From JASLDZ01 sp965199975 (GTDB lineage: Bacteria > Pseudomonadota > Alphaproteobacteria > Caulobacterales > Caulobacteraceae), in contig OZ241340.1 of the NCBI GenBank assembly GCA_965199975.1, forward strand, positions 310,001 through 374,000: DNA of 64,000 nucleotides, given 5' to 3'. The notes beneath the pieces were generated by a model. It did not search any database. It was given only the letters and a program-made list of their open reading frames with translations, and had not been told where the DNA came from. This document shows, piece by piece, positions 63,564 to 64,000 of the stretch. Made by a program: the position numbers and the translations under genes. Every line of letters starts with the position of its first letter. Position 1 is the first letter of the stretch.

Positions 63564-64000
63564 TGCGTACTCTCCGCGAGGTGGGATCCGGCGGCGGAGG
63601 GTGTCGGAACGGCCGGCGCGGCCTCGCCCTGCGGCTCCGCGTCGCCCTGGGCATTGCGGCCACGCGTCTCAGGCAGCAGCGTCACGGTGGCCACGAGCGA
63701 GATGGCGGTGAAGGCCAGGGGATAGGCTAATCCGGCGTAGCGGTCGCCCGTGGCCGCCACCAAGCTGAAGGCGGTTATCGGCAGGAAGCCGCCGACCCAG
63801 CCCGTGCCGATGTTGTAGGGAGCGGAAAACGCAGTGTAGCGCACGGGCGCCGGGAACAGCTCCACCAGCGCGGCCGCCTGGGGCCCATAAATCGCCGCCG
63901 CAGCGACCATCAGCACGAAGAGGAGGCCGAAAAGAAACGGCAGGTTCGTGGAGGCGGGCGCGCTGGAGGGATAGCCGGCCGCCTTCAGCGCGGTCCGCAG
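63560..64000 (-). CDS. MFS transporter (metabolite:H+ symporter), C-terminal part, cut by the window edge
   Basis: Only the last 146 codons are visible; the gene runs off the right edge. The frame is open from the edge ('LRTALKAAGYPSSAPASTNL') and contains three or four helices: 'FLFGLLFVLMVAAAAIYGPQ', 'AALVELFPAPVRYTAFSAPY', 'NIGTGWVGGFLPITAFSLVA' and 'YAGLAYPLAFTAISLVATV'. 'GPQAAALVELFP' followed by 'RYTAFS' and 'NIGTGWVGG' are the hallmark of the MHS family (ShiA/ProP-like). It overlaps the amidohydrolase gene by 4 bp and presumably imports the substrate or product of that operon. Confidence 0.88.
   Translation of the reverse strand: MRTALKAAGYPSSAPASTNLPFLFGLLFVLMVAAAAIYGPQAAALVELFPAPVRYTAFSAPYNIGTGWVGGFLPITAFSLVAATGDRYAGLAYPLAFTAISLVATVTLLPETRGRNAQGDAEPQGEAAPAVPTPSAAGSHLAESTQ

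Overview
The window is very GC-rich (about 70% by eye) and gene-dense. The proteins point to an alphaproteobacterium, most likely Caulobacterales (Caulobacter/Phenylobacterium-like). Supporting points are the tadA-rluB-rsmD neighbourhood, the many TonB-dependent receptors, and a Caulobacter-style housekeeping promoter (TTGTCGC-N12-CCTATATC) in front of a tRNA-Ser(GGA). This placement is an inference from gene content; no 16S rRNA is present.

Layout. (1) 116-16292, minus strand: four large secreted sortilin/VPS10-like (Asp-box, BNR) beta-propeller paralogs, three joined head to tail by stop/start overlaps, plus a TonB-dependent receptor and a small periplasmic LolA-like protein. This is the most unusual block and has no obvious described function as a unit. 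(2) 16485-18192: ribD and a stand-alone ribA, then cytochrome b561 and a membrane GT2 glycosyltransferase. (3) 20384-24000: a Gram-negative sortase and its single LPQTG substrate (VIT+VWA), divergent from an XRE-type regulator. (4) 24034-28525: translation and housekeeping genes (tadA, rluB, rsmD, msrC), a ferredoxin-like protein and a FucP-like sugar transporter. (5) 28649-31974: a phosphonate-biosynthesis locus with PEP mutase fused to a nucleotidyltransferase, divergent from a second nucleotidyltransferase and a PhyH-type dioxygenase. (6) 32016-32663: two decayed genes meeting at a deletion junction. (7) 32853-43690: an outer-membrane protein, rplS, trmD, a YagU-like protein, gluconokinase, a 2OG oxygenase, recQ, mobA, fdhD, an MFS transporter, a two-domain retropepsin-like protein and a DUF6629-like membrane protein. 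(8) 43911-51657: a RhlE-type RNA helicase and a branched-chain 2-oxoacid dehydrogenase operon (E1alpha, E1beta, E2, a small unknown ORF, E3), with palindromic repeats between genes and inside the E2 linker. (9) 51745-53688: tRNA-Ser followed by a lower-GC decayed ParB/DNA-methyltransferase island remnant. (10) 53807-55477: an NmrA-like oxidoreductase divergent from a TetR regulator, with a palindromic operator candidate between them. (11) 55719-64000, minus strand: MFS transporter, amidohydrolase, TolB-like propeller, metallo-beta-lactamase-fold protein, membrane-anchored HTH regulator and TonB receptor, which looks like an uptake/hydrolysis operon for an unknown substrate.

How the genes work together. 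The bkd genes encode a complete complex that oxidises the 2-oxoacids of Val, Leu and Ile. The sortase pair is a self-contained system that processes one substrate. The pepM locus can make and nucleotidyl-activate a phosphonate, but no phosphonopyruvate decarboxylase or transaminase lies in the window. The two TonB-receptor clusters look like outer-membrane uptake systems with linked periplasmic proteins. No CRISPR array, complete IS element, integrase or replication origin was seen.
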